NCBI GenBank assembly: GCA_031423955.1 | Contig: JANPGJ010000412.1 | Location: 5,641 to 69,640, forward strand | Reading direction: 5' to 3' | DNA: 64,000 nucleotides | Source of the DNA: JAEUOS01 sp031423955 | GTDB taxonomy: Bacteria; Pseudomonadota; Gammaproteobacteria; Burkholderiales; JAEUOS01 | Shown here: positions 8,005-16,259 of the stretch, piece after piece | How the letters are laid out: each line of letters begins with the position of its first letter | How positions within the stretch are numbered: the first letter of the stretch is position 1 | Position numbers and translations under genes: made by a program | The notes under the pieces: generated by a model | Seen by the model: the letters and a program-made list of their open reading frames with translations, nothing else | The model's database searches: none | What the model was told of the DNA's origin: nothing

Positions 8005-9024
8005 CTACTCCATCGAGATCGACTGTTGCCGCGCCAGCTTCTGCCAGCGCGGAATATCCTGGGCGATGATGGCGGCGAACTGTGCCGCGCTTTGCGGCGC
8101 CGGCAACGCCCCTTCGGCCAGCAGGAACTGGCGCATCTCGGGCGCGCCGAGACTGCGATTGACCTCTGTATTGAGACGCTCGATGATTGCCTGCGGCGTC
8201 CCTGCCGGCGCCAGCAGGCCCCACCACAATTCGAACTCGTAGCCCGGCAGCGCGCTGGCGAGCGGCAGCAGGTCGGGGGCGATCGGGCTTGCCCGGGCGC
8301 TGGTGATACCGACTGCCCGCACCCGCCCGGCGCGGATTTGCGGCAACAGCGAGGGGCCGCTGGCCAGCAGCAACTGCACCTGGCCGCTGACCAGATCGGT
8401 GACCGCCGGGCCCATGCCGCGATACGGCACGTGCTCGATGAAGGTACGGGAAAGCGCCTTGAACATTTCGGTGGCGAACTGGTTGCTGCTGCTTAAGCCC
8501 GAGGAGGCATAGTTGAAGCGCCCGGGATTGGCCTTGAGCCAGGCCAGGAGTTCGGCCGGATTGCGCACCGGGACATCATTGGCCACCGCGGCGACAAACG
8601 GGCCGCGCGCCAGCATCGCCACCGGCTGGAAACTCCTGATCGCGTCGAACGGCAGGTTCGGCTGCACTGCGGCATTGGTCACCATGCTCGACGACACCGC
8701 CACCAGGGTGTAGCCGTCCGGCGGCGCCTTCGCCACCATCGCGGTGCCGATATTGCCGCTGGCGCCGGGCCGGTTGTCGATGATCACCGCCTGCCCGAGG
8801 GCGTCACCGAGGCTCCTGGCGACGCGGCGTGCGAACACATCATTCGAGCCGCCCGGCGGGTACGGCACGACAATGGTCAACGCGCGGTTCGGGTATCCAT
8901 CCTGCGCGTGCGCCGCGCCAGTGGCCAGGAACGCAGCCACGAAAGCAGCGGCACACCAATGCAACCGGGCGCCAGTGCCGCGCAGCAGCGAACCGCGCGC
9001 AGCGGCCGCCAATCGCAGGTTCAT
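8005..9024 (-). CDS. Bug-family periplasmic substrate-binding protein
   Basis: This 339-residue tripartite tricarboxylate transporter receptor has a signal peptide ending GAAHAQ and the Bug signatures YPNRALTIVVPYPPGGSND, IDNRPGASGNIG, AKAPPDGYTL and FNYASSG. Bug proteins bind carboxylates or other small solutes in the periplasm of Betaproteobacteria. The gene overlaps the upstream lyase gene by 4 bases (ATGA) and precedes the CoA transferase by 2 bases, so its ligand is probably the substrate of that pair. No TctA/TctB membrane partners are encoded in the window, which is common for this amplified family; the transporter must be elsewhere, or the protein may act as a sensor. Confidence 0.92.
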   Translation of the reverse strand: MNLRLAAAARGSLLRGTGARLHWCAAAFVAAFLATGAAHAQDGYPNRALTIVVPYPPGGSNDVFARRVARSLGDALGQAVIIDNRPGASGNIGTAMVAKAPPDGYTLVAVSSSMVTNAAVQPNLPFDAIRSFQPVAMLARGPFVAAVANDVPVRNPAELLAWLKANPGRFNYASSGLSSSNQFATEMFKALSRTFIEHVPYRGMGPAVTDLVSGQVQLLLASGPSLLPQIRAGRVRAVGITSARASPIAPDLLPLASALPGYEFELWWGLLAPAGTPQAIIERLNTEVNRSLGAPEMRQFLLAEGALPAPQSAAQFAAIIAQDIPRWQKLARQQSISME

Positions 9025-9890
9025 GCGGTCAAGCCGAGACGTCGCGCTTCGGCGACGATGGCCTGCGCGCGCGCGATAAACGGCCCGTCGATCATCTTGC
9101 CGTCAACCACATGGGCTCCCACGCCCCTGACCTGGGCCGCTTCAACGGCCACCACCACCTTCAATGCGTGTGCGATCTCCGCCTCTGTCGGGCAAAACAC
9201 CTCGTTGGCGATCGCGATCTGGCTCGGATGAATACAACTTTTTCCCAGGAATCCGAGATCGCGCGCGCGCCGCGCCTCGGCGCGAAACCCGTCGCGATCG
9301 GCGATGTCGGCATACGCCGCATCGTAGGCGAAGACGCCGGCTTCGCCCGCCGCCATGCGGGTGGCGAACATCGCCGAGTGGACCGCTGCGACATCGGTGC
9401 GCAGTATCGCGAGCGGCTCGAACAAGTCGCCCAACCCAAGCTGCAGGCCGGCCACCCGTGGATGCGCGCTCGCCAGAGGCTGCGCAATCCGCAATGCAAG
9501 CGGCGACTCGATGTTGACCAGGATGCGGGCCCGGGCCTGGAGGCCGCGCGTCGCCTCGATGGCTTCGATCGCCACGATGGCACTGCGAATCTCCTGCGGC
9601 GACCCCGGCTTGGGCAGGTTGATCAGGTCGACGCGCGCTTGCACGACGGCATCGAGATCGGCCGCGAAATGCGGCGAGGCCACCGGATTTACGCGCACGA
9701 TGATGGTTTTGTCGCTGGACGCGGCTGCCGGGCTGCGCAGGAAATCCGCCAGCACCAGCCGCGCTTCGGCCTTGCGCGACGCATGCACCGCATCCTCAAG
9801 GTCGAACGACAAGGCGTCGGCATCACTGGCCAGCGCTTTCGCGAACAATTCCGGCCGTGAGCCCGGAACAAACAATTTGCTGCGCATCAT
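9021..9890 (-). CDS. HpcH/HpaI aldolase / citrate lyase beta (CitE)-like protein
   Basis: The 289-residue TIM-barrel lyase starts MMRSKLFVPGSRPELFAKA, as is typical of CitE-like proteins. It shows LSFDLEDAV, IIVRVNP (substrate-binding Arg), ILVNIESP (metal-binding Glu) and GKSCIHPSQI. Stand-alone CitE-like enzymes cleave or thioesterify malyl-, citramalyl- or related CoA esters. The tight operon with a CoA transferase and a Bug protein fits a sequence of uptake, CoA activation and cleavage to acetyl-CoA plus a keto acid; this is inference from context. No citC/D/F/G genes are present, so it is not part of citrate lyase. It is the first gene of the three-gene operon. Confidence 0.88.
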   Translation of the reverse strand: MMRSKLFVPGSRPELFAKALASDADALSFDLEDAVHASRKAEARLVLADFLRSPAAASSDKTIIVRVNPVASPHFAADLDAVVQARVDLINLPKPGSPQEIRSAIVAIEAIEATRGLQARARILVNIESPLALRIAQPLASAHPRVAGLQLGLGDLFEPLAILRTDVAAVHSAMFATRMAAGEAGVFAYDAAYADIADRDGFRAEARRARDLGFLGKSCIHPSQIAIANEVFCPTEAEIAHALKVVVAVEAAQVRGVGAHVVDGKMIDGPFIARAQAIVAEARRLGLTA

Positions 9891-9996
9891 GGTTCCTTTA
9901 CGCTCAGGGTAGTCAACATCCGGAAGCGCGAAACCTGCCAGACGCTACTGCCGGTAATCTCAACTCGAGGTTCGTCCGACCACCTGTTGCCAGTTG

Positions 9997-11757
9997 TCAA
10001 CGGGCTCCGGGCACCGAGCCGCGGGTCACCGGGTCACGCAGAAAATCGAAGTCGACCCCCTTGTCTGCCTGCGTCACCGTTTCCAGAAACAGCTTGCGAT
10101 AACCGCGCGCAGCACTGGGTACAGTCACCGGATTGGCCTGTGCCCGGCGCGCCAGTTCTTCCGCCGACACCAGCAGCGACAGTTCGCGCCTGGCCACCGA
10201 CAGGCGGATGCGGTCGCCATTCTGCACATATGCGAGTGGCCCGCCAATGGCGGCCTCGGGAATCACATGCAGGACAATGGTGCCGAAGGCGGTGCCGCTC
10301 ATGCGACCGTCGGAAATGCGCACCATGTCCTTGACCCCGGCGCGGGCCAGTTTCATGGGAATCGGCATGTAGCCGGCCTCCGGCATGCCCGGCGCGCCTT
10401 TGGGGCCGATGTTCTTCAGCACCAGGATGTCATCGGCGTTGACATCGAGATCGGGAGCGTCGATGCGCGCGGCGAGGTCAAGCGCGTTCTCGAACACCAC
10501 CGCGCGGCCTTCGTGTTCCATCAGCGCCGGATTGGCGGCCGACTGCTTGATGATCGCCCCGCCCGGCGCCAGGTTGCCTGCGAGCACCGCGATGCCGCCT
10601 TCACGGAAGATCGGATTGGCGAACGGGCGCACCACGTCCTGCCGGAAGCCTGGCCCGGCAGCGTCGATTTCTTCACCAAGCGTGCGGCCGCTCACCGTGA
10701 GCGCATCGAGGTGCAGCAGGGGCTTCAACTCGCGCAGCAGGGTGGCCATGCCGCCGGCGTCGTGGAAATCCTCCATGTAATGCTGGCCCGAAGGCTTGAG
10801 GTCGAGCAGGACCGGGGTCTCGCGCCCCATGCGGTCGAGCGCCTGCATGTCGACGTCCAGCCCCATGCGCCCGGCGATCGCCGTCAGGTGCACGATGCCA
10901 TTGGTCGAGCCACCGATGGCCAGCAGGACGCGCATCGCGTTCTCAAACGCCTGGGGGGTCAGGATCTTGTCGATGGTCAGCCCGGATTTGGCGAGCGCGA
11001 CCGCCTGCACGCCGGTCTGCTCGGCCACCCGCATGCGGTCGGCGGTCACCGCCGGCGGCGACGCGCCGCCCGGCACCGTCATGCCGAGCGCCTCGGCGAT
11101 GCAAGCCATGGTGCTGGCGGTGCCCATCACCGAACAGGTGCCCACCGACGCGACCAACTGGTTGTTGACATCGGCCACCTCCTCGGCATCGATTTCCTCG
11201 GCGCGGAACTTGGCCCAGTAGCGGCGGCAATCGGTGCAGGCGCCGACCCGCTCGGAACGGTGTGAACCGGTCAGCATCGAGCCGGTGATCAACTGGATCG
11301 CCGGCAGGCCGGCCGACGCTGCGCCCATCAGCTGCGCCGGCACCGTCTTGTCGCAGCCGCCGATCATCACGATGGCGTCCATCGGCTGGGCGCGGATCAA
11401 CTCCTCGGTGTCGATCGACATCAGGTTGCGCAGGTACATTGAGGTCGGCGCAGCGAAGCTCTCGTGGATGGAAATGGTCGGAAAGTCCATCGGCAGGCCA
11501 CCGGCCATCAGGATGCCGCGCTTGACCGCCTCGATCAGTTGCGGCGCGTTGCCGTGGCAGGGGTTGTAGGCGCTGCCGGTATTGGTGATGCCGATCACCG
11601 GCCGCTCAAGCGCGCGATCGGTATACCCGGCGCCCTTGATGAAGGCCTTGCGCAAGAACAGCGAAAAGCCGGCATCACCGTAGCTAGTGAGGCCTTTGGC
11701 CATGCCTGATGCGGCAGCTTGAGGGGCATTGGAATCGGGTTTGACAGGTTTTGACAT
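9997..11757 (-). CDS. IlvD/Edd-family dehydratase, probable sugar-acid (pentonate) type
   Basis: The 586-residue protein has the three cysteines expected of the 2Fe-2S branch: Cys67 in NPCHGN, Cys135 in GGCDKTVP and Cys208 in GTCSVMGTAST. The segment GACTDCRRYW near residue 177 is typical of the pentonate/hexonate dehydratases rather than of classical IlvD from valine synthesis. Reaction: dehydration of an aldonic acid (for example arabinonate or xylonate) to the 2-keto-3-deoxy acid. It is divergent from a second Bug protein, which may bind the same sugar acid. IlvD of branched-chain amino-acid synthesis remains possible, but no ilv neighbours are seen. Confidence 0.85.
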   Translation of the reverse strand: MSKPVKPDSNAPQAAASGMAKGLTSYGDAGFSLFLRKAFIKGAGYTDRALERPVIGITNTGSAYNPCHGNAPQLIEAVKRGILMAGGLPMDFPTISIHESFAAPTSMYLRNLMSIDTEELIRAQPMDAIVMIGGCDKTVPAQLMGAASAGLPAIQLITGSMLTGSHRSERVGACTDCRRYWAKFRAEEIDAEEVADVNNQLVASVGTCSVMGTASTMACIAEALGMTVPGGASPPAVTADRMRVAEQTGVQAVALAKSGLTIDKILTPQAFENAMRVLLAIGGSTNGIVHLTAIAGRMGLDVDMQALDRMGRETPVLLDLKPSGQHYMEDFHDAGGMATLLRELKPLLHLDALTVSGRTLGEEIDAAGPGFRQDVVRPFANPIFREGGIAVLAGNLAPGGAIIKQSAANPALMEHEGRAVVFENALDLAARIDAPDLDVNADDILVLKNIGPKGAPGMPEAGYMPIPMKLARAGVKDMVRISDGRMSGTAFGTIVLHVIPEAAIGGPLAYVQNGDRIRLSVARRELSLLVSAEELARRAQANPVTVPSAARGYRKLFLETVTQADKGVDFDFLRDPVTRGSVPGAR

Positions 11758-11925
11758 GAATTTGTCCGCCGGTTGAGTATCCGTTCAATGATATCGGGTT
11801 GCGGCCGATGGCTGGGGACGCTGCCGGATTCAATGACACGACCTGACTCCGTCACCTGTCCGGAAGAGCGGCAGGTCGGTGCCGAACGACGCGGCCGGGT
11901 AATATCAGACAACAAGGAGGACTTG

Positions 11926-12927
11926 ATGCCGACATGCCTGCCAGTGCGATCCGCTTTCACTGCTTTCGCGGCAGCCCTTGTATTGGCCTGGGTCGCCCTC
12001 TGTGCTGCGACGGGCAGCATGGCGCAAGGCACCGATCGCCCGCTGAAGATCATCCTGCCCCTTGGCCCCGGGGCCGGGGTGGATGTCATCACCCGCACTC
12101 TGGCGCCGGCATTGTCGAAAGCCTTGGGTGGCCAAACCGTGGTGATCGAGAACCAGCCCGGCGCCGGCGGCATCCCGGGTACCCATGCAATGATCAAGTC
12201 GGCCCCCGACGGCCACACCATCAGCCTGGTGTCGAACAATCACGTGATCTACCCCAGCGTATACAAGTCGCTGCCCTTCGACCCGCTGGCCGACATCACG
12301 CCGATCAGCGTGCTCGGCAGCACGCCGATGGTGTTGCTGGTCAACCCGGCCAAGGTGCAAGCGAGAAACGTGGGCGAGCTGATCGCCTTCCTCAAGGCCA
12401 GGCCCGGCGCATACAACTATGCGTCCGCCGGCAACGGCACGATCCTGCACCTGGCCGCCGAAATGTTCATCGATGAGGCCGGGGTCGATGTTAAACATAT
12501 TCCGTACAAGGGGGTCGGACCGATGCTGGCCGACACCATCGGCGGGCAGGTCGAAATGTCGGTGTCGGCACTGCCGACCATCCAGGGCCATCTGAAAAGC
12601 GGCGCCCTGCGTGCGATTGGCATCGGCAGTGCGACGCGCAGCGCGGCAGCGCCGGAAATCGCGACCATCGCCGAGCAGGGTTTGCCCAACTATCAGGTCG
12701 AGGGCTGGTTCGCGGTGGTCGCGCCGGCCAGGTTGCCGCCGGAGCAGGTCAGACGCCTCCATACGGCGTTCGCCAGCGCATTCGCCGCACCCGAGGTGAG
12801 GGACGCGATGGCCAAGCAGGGCAACACCATCAGCCTGACCACGCCCGAAGTTGCGGCTGCGTTCTTCAGAAGCGAGCTGGCCAAGTACGCGAAGTTAGTG
12901 CAGAAGTCGGGCATCAAGCTCGACTGA
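11926..12927 (+). CDS. Bug-family periplasmic substrate-binding protein (second copy)
   Basis: The 333-residue product follows a very strong ribosome site (AAGGAGG) and has a signal peptide ending TGSMAQG. Bug signatures are KIILPLGPGAGVDVITRTLA, IENQPGAGGIPGTH, KSAPDGHTI and YNYASAGNG. It is transcribed divergently from the sugar-acid dehydratase across a 168-base region that should hold both promoters. The pair looks like an uptake and first-catabolic-step unit. The ligand cannot be read from the sequence. It differs clearly from the Bug protein at 8005-9024, so the two are not a recent duplication. Confidence 0.92.
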   Translation: MPTCLPVRSAFTAFAAALVLAWVALCAATGSMAQGTDRPLKIILPLGPGAGVDVITRTLAPALSKALGGQTVVIENQPGAGGIPGTHAMIKSAPDGHTISLVSNNHVIYPSVYKSLPFDPLADITPISVLGSTPMVLLVNPAKVQARNVGELIAFLKARPGAYNYASAGNGTILHLAAEMFIDEAGVDVKHIPYKGVGPMLADTIGGQVEMSVSALPTIQGHLKSGALRAIGIGSATRSAAAPEIATIAEQGLPNYQVEGWFAVVAPARLPPEQVRRLHTAFASAFAAPEVRDAMAKQGNTISLTTPEVAAAFFRSELAKYAKLVQKSGIKLD

Positions 12928-12948
12928 GAAGCGCTGGCGGGTTGGCTT

Positions 12949-13638
12949 TCAGGCCGCAGCCAGTTCGGTGCGCATCGCGCTGATCACGCGCGCATAGTCG
13001 TCGGCACCGAAGATGGCCGAGCCGGCCACAAAGGTGTCGGCGCCCGCCGCGGCGATGGCGCGAATGTTGTCGGCCTTGACGCCGCCGTCGACCTCGAGCC
13101 AGATCTCCTGCCCGCCGGCGGCACGGTGCGCATCGATGCGCGCGCGCACCGCCCGCAACTTGGCCAGCGCATGCGGGATGAATTTCTGACCGCCAAACCC
13201 CGGATTGACCGACATGATGAGAATCAGGTCGAGCTTGTCCATCACATGATCGAGATAGCCGAGCGATGTGGCGGGATTGAGCACCAGGCCGGCCTTGCAG
13301 CCGGATTCGCGAATCAGCCCGAGCGTACGGTCGACATGATCGGAGGCTTCGGGGTGAAAACTGATGATGTTGGCGCCCGCCCGCGCGAAGTCGGGCACGA
13401 TGCGATCAACCGGCCTGACCATCAGGTGGACGTCGATCGGTACCGGCCTGCCCTCCTTCACCGCATGCGGGCGCACCGCTTCGCACACCATCGGCCCAAT
13501 TGTCAGGTTGGGCACGTAGTGGTTGTCCATCACATCGAAGTGCACGCTGTCGGCGCCGGCGGCCAGCACATTGCGAACCTCCTCGCCGAGCCGGGCAAAG
13601 TCGGCGGAAAGAATCGAGGGGGCGATGCGATGGATCAC
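12949..13638 (-). CDS. rpe: Ribulose-phosphate 3-epimerase
   Basis: The 229-residue TIM-barrel enzyme interconverts ribulose 5-phosphate and xylulose 5-phosphate in the pentose phosphate pathway. It shows IAPSILSADFARLGEE, HFDVMDNHYVPNLTIGP (metal-binding His and Asp), DVHLMV, ISFHPEAS, MSVNPGFGGQKF and LEVDGGVK followed by AGADTFVAGSAIF. All catalytic positions are present. It is usually followed by gph and trpE in Betaproteobacteria; here the catabolic block intervenes. It is divergent from the FGGY kinase gene, 62 bases away. Confidence 0.96.
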   Translation of the reverse strand: MIHRIAPSILSADFARLGEEVRNVLAAGADSVHFDVMDNHYVPNLTIGPMVCEAVRPHAVKEGRPVPIDVHLMVRPVDRIVPDFARAGANIISFHPEASDHVDRTLGLIRESGCKAGLVLNPATSLGYLDHVMDKLDLILIMSVNPGFGGQKFIPHALAKLRAVRARIDAHRAAGGQEIWLEVDGGVKADNIRAIAAAGADTFVAGSAIFGADDYARVISAMRTELAAA

Positions 13639-13700
13639 GGGCGGTCACCGTAAAATGCGGGTCGGACGATTTTACCTTTCCGCCGCGTGCAAACTTTTCC

Positions 13701-15251
13701 ATGTTGATCGCCGCTGTCGATATCGGCACCTCGAGCACCCGCGCCCTGCTGTTCGATGATGCGCAGTTCACCGGCCGCGCCGTCGCCGTCGAGTACGCGC
13801 TGCAGCGCCCTGCGCCCGGCGCCGCCGAACTCGATCCAGCCACGGTACTGCGCGCCCTCATCAAGTGCCTTTGCGACTTGAACCTGGCCTGTGGCGAGAC
13901 CATCGATTGCGTTTCGCTGTCGTCGGCCATGCACAGCCTGATCGCGGTCGATGCCGCTGGCGCCGCCCTGACACCGGCCTATACCTGGGCCGACAACCGC
14001 GCCGCGCGCCAGGCGGCGGCGCTGCGCGCGACAGCCGGCGCACAGGCGCTGTACGCCGCGACCGGCGTGCCGATTCACCCGATGTCACCATTGGTCAAGC
14101 TGCTTTGGCTGAAGGAAATGTTGCCGGCGGTGTTTGCACAGGCGGCGAAGTTCGTGTCGATCAAGGAGTACGTCTGTTACCACTTGTTCGAGCGCTGGAT
14201 CGTCGATGATTCGGTCGCCTCTGCCAGCGGCCTTTACAGTCTCGCCGCGCGCGACTGGAGCGCCGCGGCGCTGGCGATTGCCGGCATCGGCCGCGACCGC
14301 CTGTCGCCGGTAGCGCGCACCGAGACCGTATTGCGCGGCCTGCTGCCTGATCCTGCAAGCGCGATGAACCTCGACCGCAGCATGCCGTTTGTTCTGGGCG
14401 CGTCGGACGGCTGCCTGGCCAACCTCGGCGCCGGCCTCCTGGCCGGCGAATCGCACCGGCGCGCGGTGTTGACCATCGGTACCAGCGGCGCATTGCGCAT
14501 GGCGGTGGACCGGCCGGCACCGGACGCGGCAATGCGCACTTTTTGCTATGCGCTGGGCTACGAGCAGTTCGTGATTGGCGGCGCAACCAATGGCGGCGGC
14601 CTGCCGTTGCGCTGGTTGCGCGACAACTTTCCGCAATTGCGGATTGACGTTGCGGCCGATGCCATTGGGCCACCCGCCTCAGTTGATCCCTATGCGGCAC
14701 TCGCCGCGCTGGCGGCGCAGGCGCCGCCAGGCGCGGGTGGCCTGCTGTTCCACCCCTATCTCGCCGGCGAGCGCGCTCCGCTTTGGAACAGCGACGCGCG
14801 CGCCTCGTTCATCGGGCTCAACTTCGGACATCGACCGGCGCACATGGTGCGCGCGGTCATGGAAGGCGTCTTGTTCAACCTGGCGATGATTCTCGAGGTG
14901 CTCGAAGAACTCGCCGGCGGGCCGGTCGATGAGATCATTGCCGGCGGCGGCTTTGCGCACTCGCCGTTCTGGCTGCAGATGGCAGCCGACTTGTTCGGCC
15001 GGCCACTTCTGGTGGCTGAAAACCCCGAAACCACCGCGCAGGGCGCAGCCCTGCTTGCAGTCCGCACGCTGGGCCACGCGGGCTCCCTGCACAACGTGGT
15101 CGCGCTGATGAAGCAACCCGGGCGCCGGGTATTGCCAAACCCGCAAACCGGTGCCCTGTACCGCAGATTGACGCCGATTTTCGCTGCCATCCCTGCTAAA
15201 CTCGCGCCCGCTTACGCTGAGCTCACCGCATTCCAGCGCGACTTCGGATAG
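13701..15251 (+). CDS. FGGY-family carbohydrate kinase, gluconokinase-like
   Basis: The 516-residue ASKHA kinase opens AAVDIGTSSTRALLFDD, the first phosphate-binding loop. It has YTWADNRA, where the Asp is the expected catalytic base, and TIGTSGALRM and GGGFAHSPFW as the later nucleotide-binding elements. The pattern resembles gluconate kinases of the FGGY type, with xylulokinase as an alternative. The lack of a clear Shine-Dalgarno sequence before ATG 13701 is odd. Position next to rpe and near a sugar-acid dehydratase supports a role in feeding pentose or gluconate carbon into the pentose phosphate pathway. Confidence 0.85.
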   Translation: MLIAAVDIGTSSTRALLFDDAQFTGRAVAVEYALQRPAPGAAELDPATVLRALIKCLCDLNLACGETIDCVSLSSAMHSLIAVDAAGAALTPAYTWADNRAARQAAALRATAGAQALYAATGVPIHPMSPLVKLLWLKEMLPAVFAQAAKFVSIKEYVCYHLFERWIVDDSVASASGLYSLAARDWSAAALAIAGIGRDRLSPVARTETVLRGLLPDPASAMNLDRSMPFVLGASDGCLANLGAGLLAGESHRRAVLTIGTSGALRMAVDRPAPDAAMRTFCYALGYEQFVIGGATNGGGLPLRWLRDNFPQLRIDVAADAIGPPASVDPYAALAALAAQAPPGAGGLLFHPYLAGERAPLWNSDARASFIGLNFGHRPAHMVRAVMEGVLFNLAMILEVLEELAGGPVDEIIAGGGFAHSPFWLQMAADLFGRPLLVAENPETTAQGAALLAVRTLGHAGSLHNVVALMKQPGRRVLPNPQTGALYRRLTPIFAAIPAKLAPAYAELTAFQRDFG

Positions 15252-15416
15252 GCCTTGGGGTGCGCGTACCGTGACCGGCCTGACTGGCGCCGCAAAGCAT
15301 CTGGAAGGCCCGCGGCATCCGCCGCCGCCACGCGACGGCGGTCATGCCGGCAGCACCGACAGGCAATCCTGGAGATCGATTTCGTTGCCGCTTCGCGGCT
15401 CCGGACCAACCCCGAC

Positions 15417-16259
15417 ATGACAGCACGATTGATCGACGGCACCGCGCTGGCGCAACGCCTGCGCCGCGGGTTTCGCGAGCGCGCACTGGCATTGGCATCA
15501 GCCGGCAAGCCTCCCGGACTGGCCGTGATCGTCGTTGGTGACAATCCGGCCTCGAAGGTCTATGTTCGCAACAAGGTACGCGCCTGCGAGGAGGCTGCGT
15601 TTCATTCGCAACTCATCGCATTGCCGGCCGACACCGGCGAAGCCGCACTGCTGTCGCGCCTGGCAGCGCTGAATGCGGATCCGTCGATCCACGGCATCCT
15701 GGTGCAATTGCCGCTGCCGCCGCACATCGACAGCCATCGCGTGCTTGAGGCGATCGCACCGGCCAAGGATGTCGACGGCTTCCATGTCGCCAGCGCCGGC
15801 GCCTTGCTGACCGGCCTGCCCGGATTTGCACCATGCACGCCGGCCGGTGTGATGGAAATGCTCAAGTCCGAGGGCATCGATGCGGCCGGCAAGCATGCGG
15901 TGGTGATCGGCCGTTCCAACATCGTGGGCAAACCGATGGCATTGCTGCTCTTGCAAGCCGGGGCCACTGTCACCATCTGCCATTCGAAGTCGCCGGATCT
16001 GGGGTCGTTCACCCGTCAGGCCGATATTCTGGTCGCCGCGGTCGGCCGGGTGAACCTGGTGACCGCAGACATGGTCAAACCCGGTGCCTGCGTGATTGAT
16101 GTCGGCATGAATCGCGATGCTGCCGGAAAACTCTGCGGCGACGTCGATTTCGCCGCCGTACGCGCCGTCGCCGGCTGGATCACGCCGGTACCTGGCGGCG
16201 TCGGCCCGATGACCATCGCCATGTTGCTTGCCAATACCCTGAAAGCTGCTGAAACCTGA
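15417..16259 (+). CDS. folD: Methylene-THF dehydrogenase / methenyl-THF cyclohydrolase
   Basis: The 280-residue bifunctional enzyme of one-carbon metabolism converts 5,10-methylene-THF through methenyl-THF to 10-formyl-THF with NADP. The catalytic Lys is in SKVYVRNK, the folate-site region reads GILVQLPLPPHID, DVDGFH follows, and the NADP fold contains VVIGRSNIVGKPMA. The C-terminal PVPGGVGPMT motif is intact. The ATG at 15417 matches the family N-terminus; upstream extension is not conserved in type. Its stop overlaps the start of the oligopeptidase gene (TGATG), so the two are translationally coupled. Confidence 0.96.
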   Translation: MTARLIDGTALAQRLRRGFRERALALASAGKPPGLAVIVVGDNPASKVYVRNKVRACEEAAFHSQLIALPADTGEAALLSRLAALNADPSIHGILVQLPLPPHIDSHRVLEAIAPAKDVDGFHVASAGALLTGLPGFAPCTPAGVMEMLKSEGIDAAGKHAVVIGRSNIVGKPMALLLLQAGATVTICHSKSPDLGSFTRQADILVAAVGRVNLVTADMVKPGACVIDVGMNRDAAGKLCGDVDFAAVRAVAGWITPVPGGVGPMTIAMLLANTLKAAET

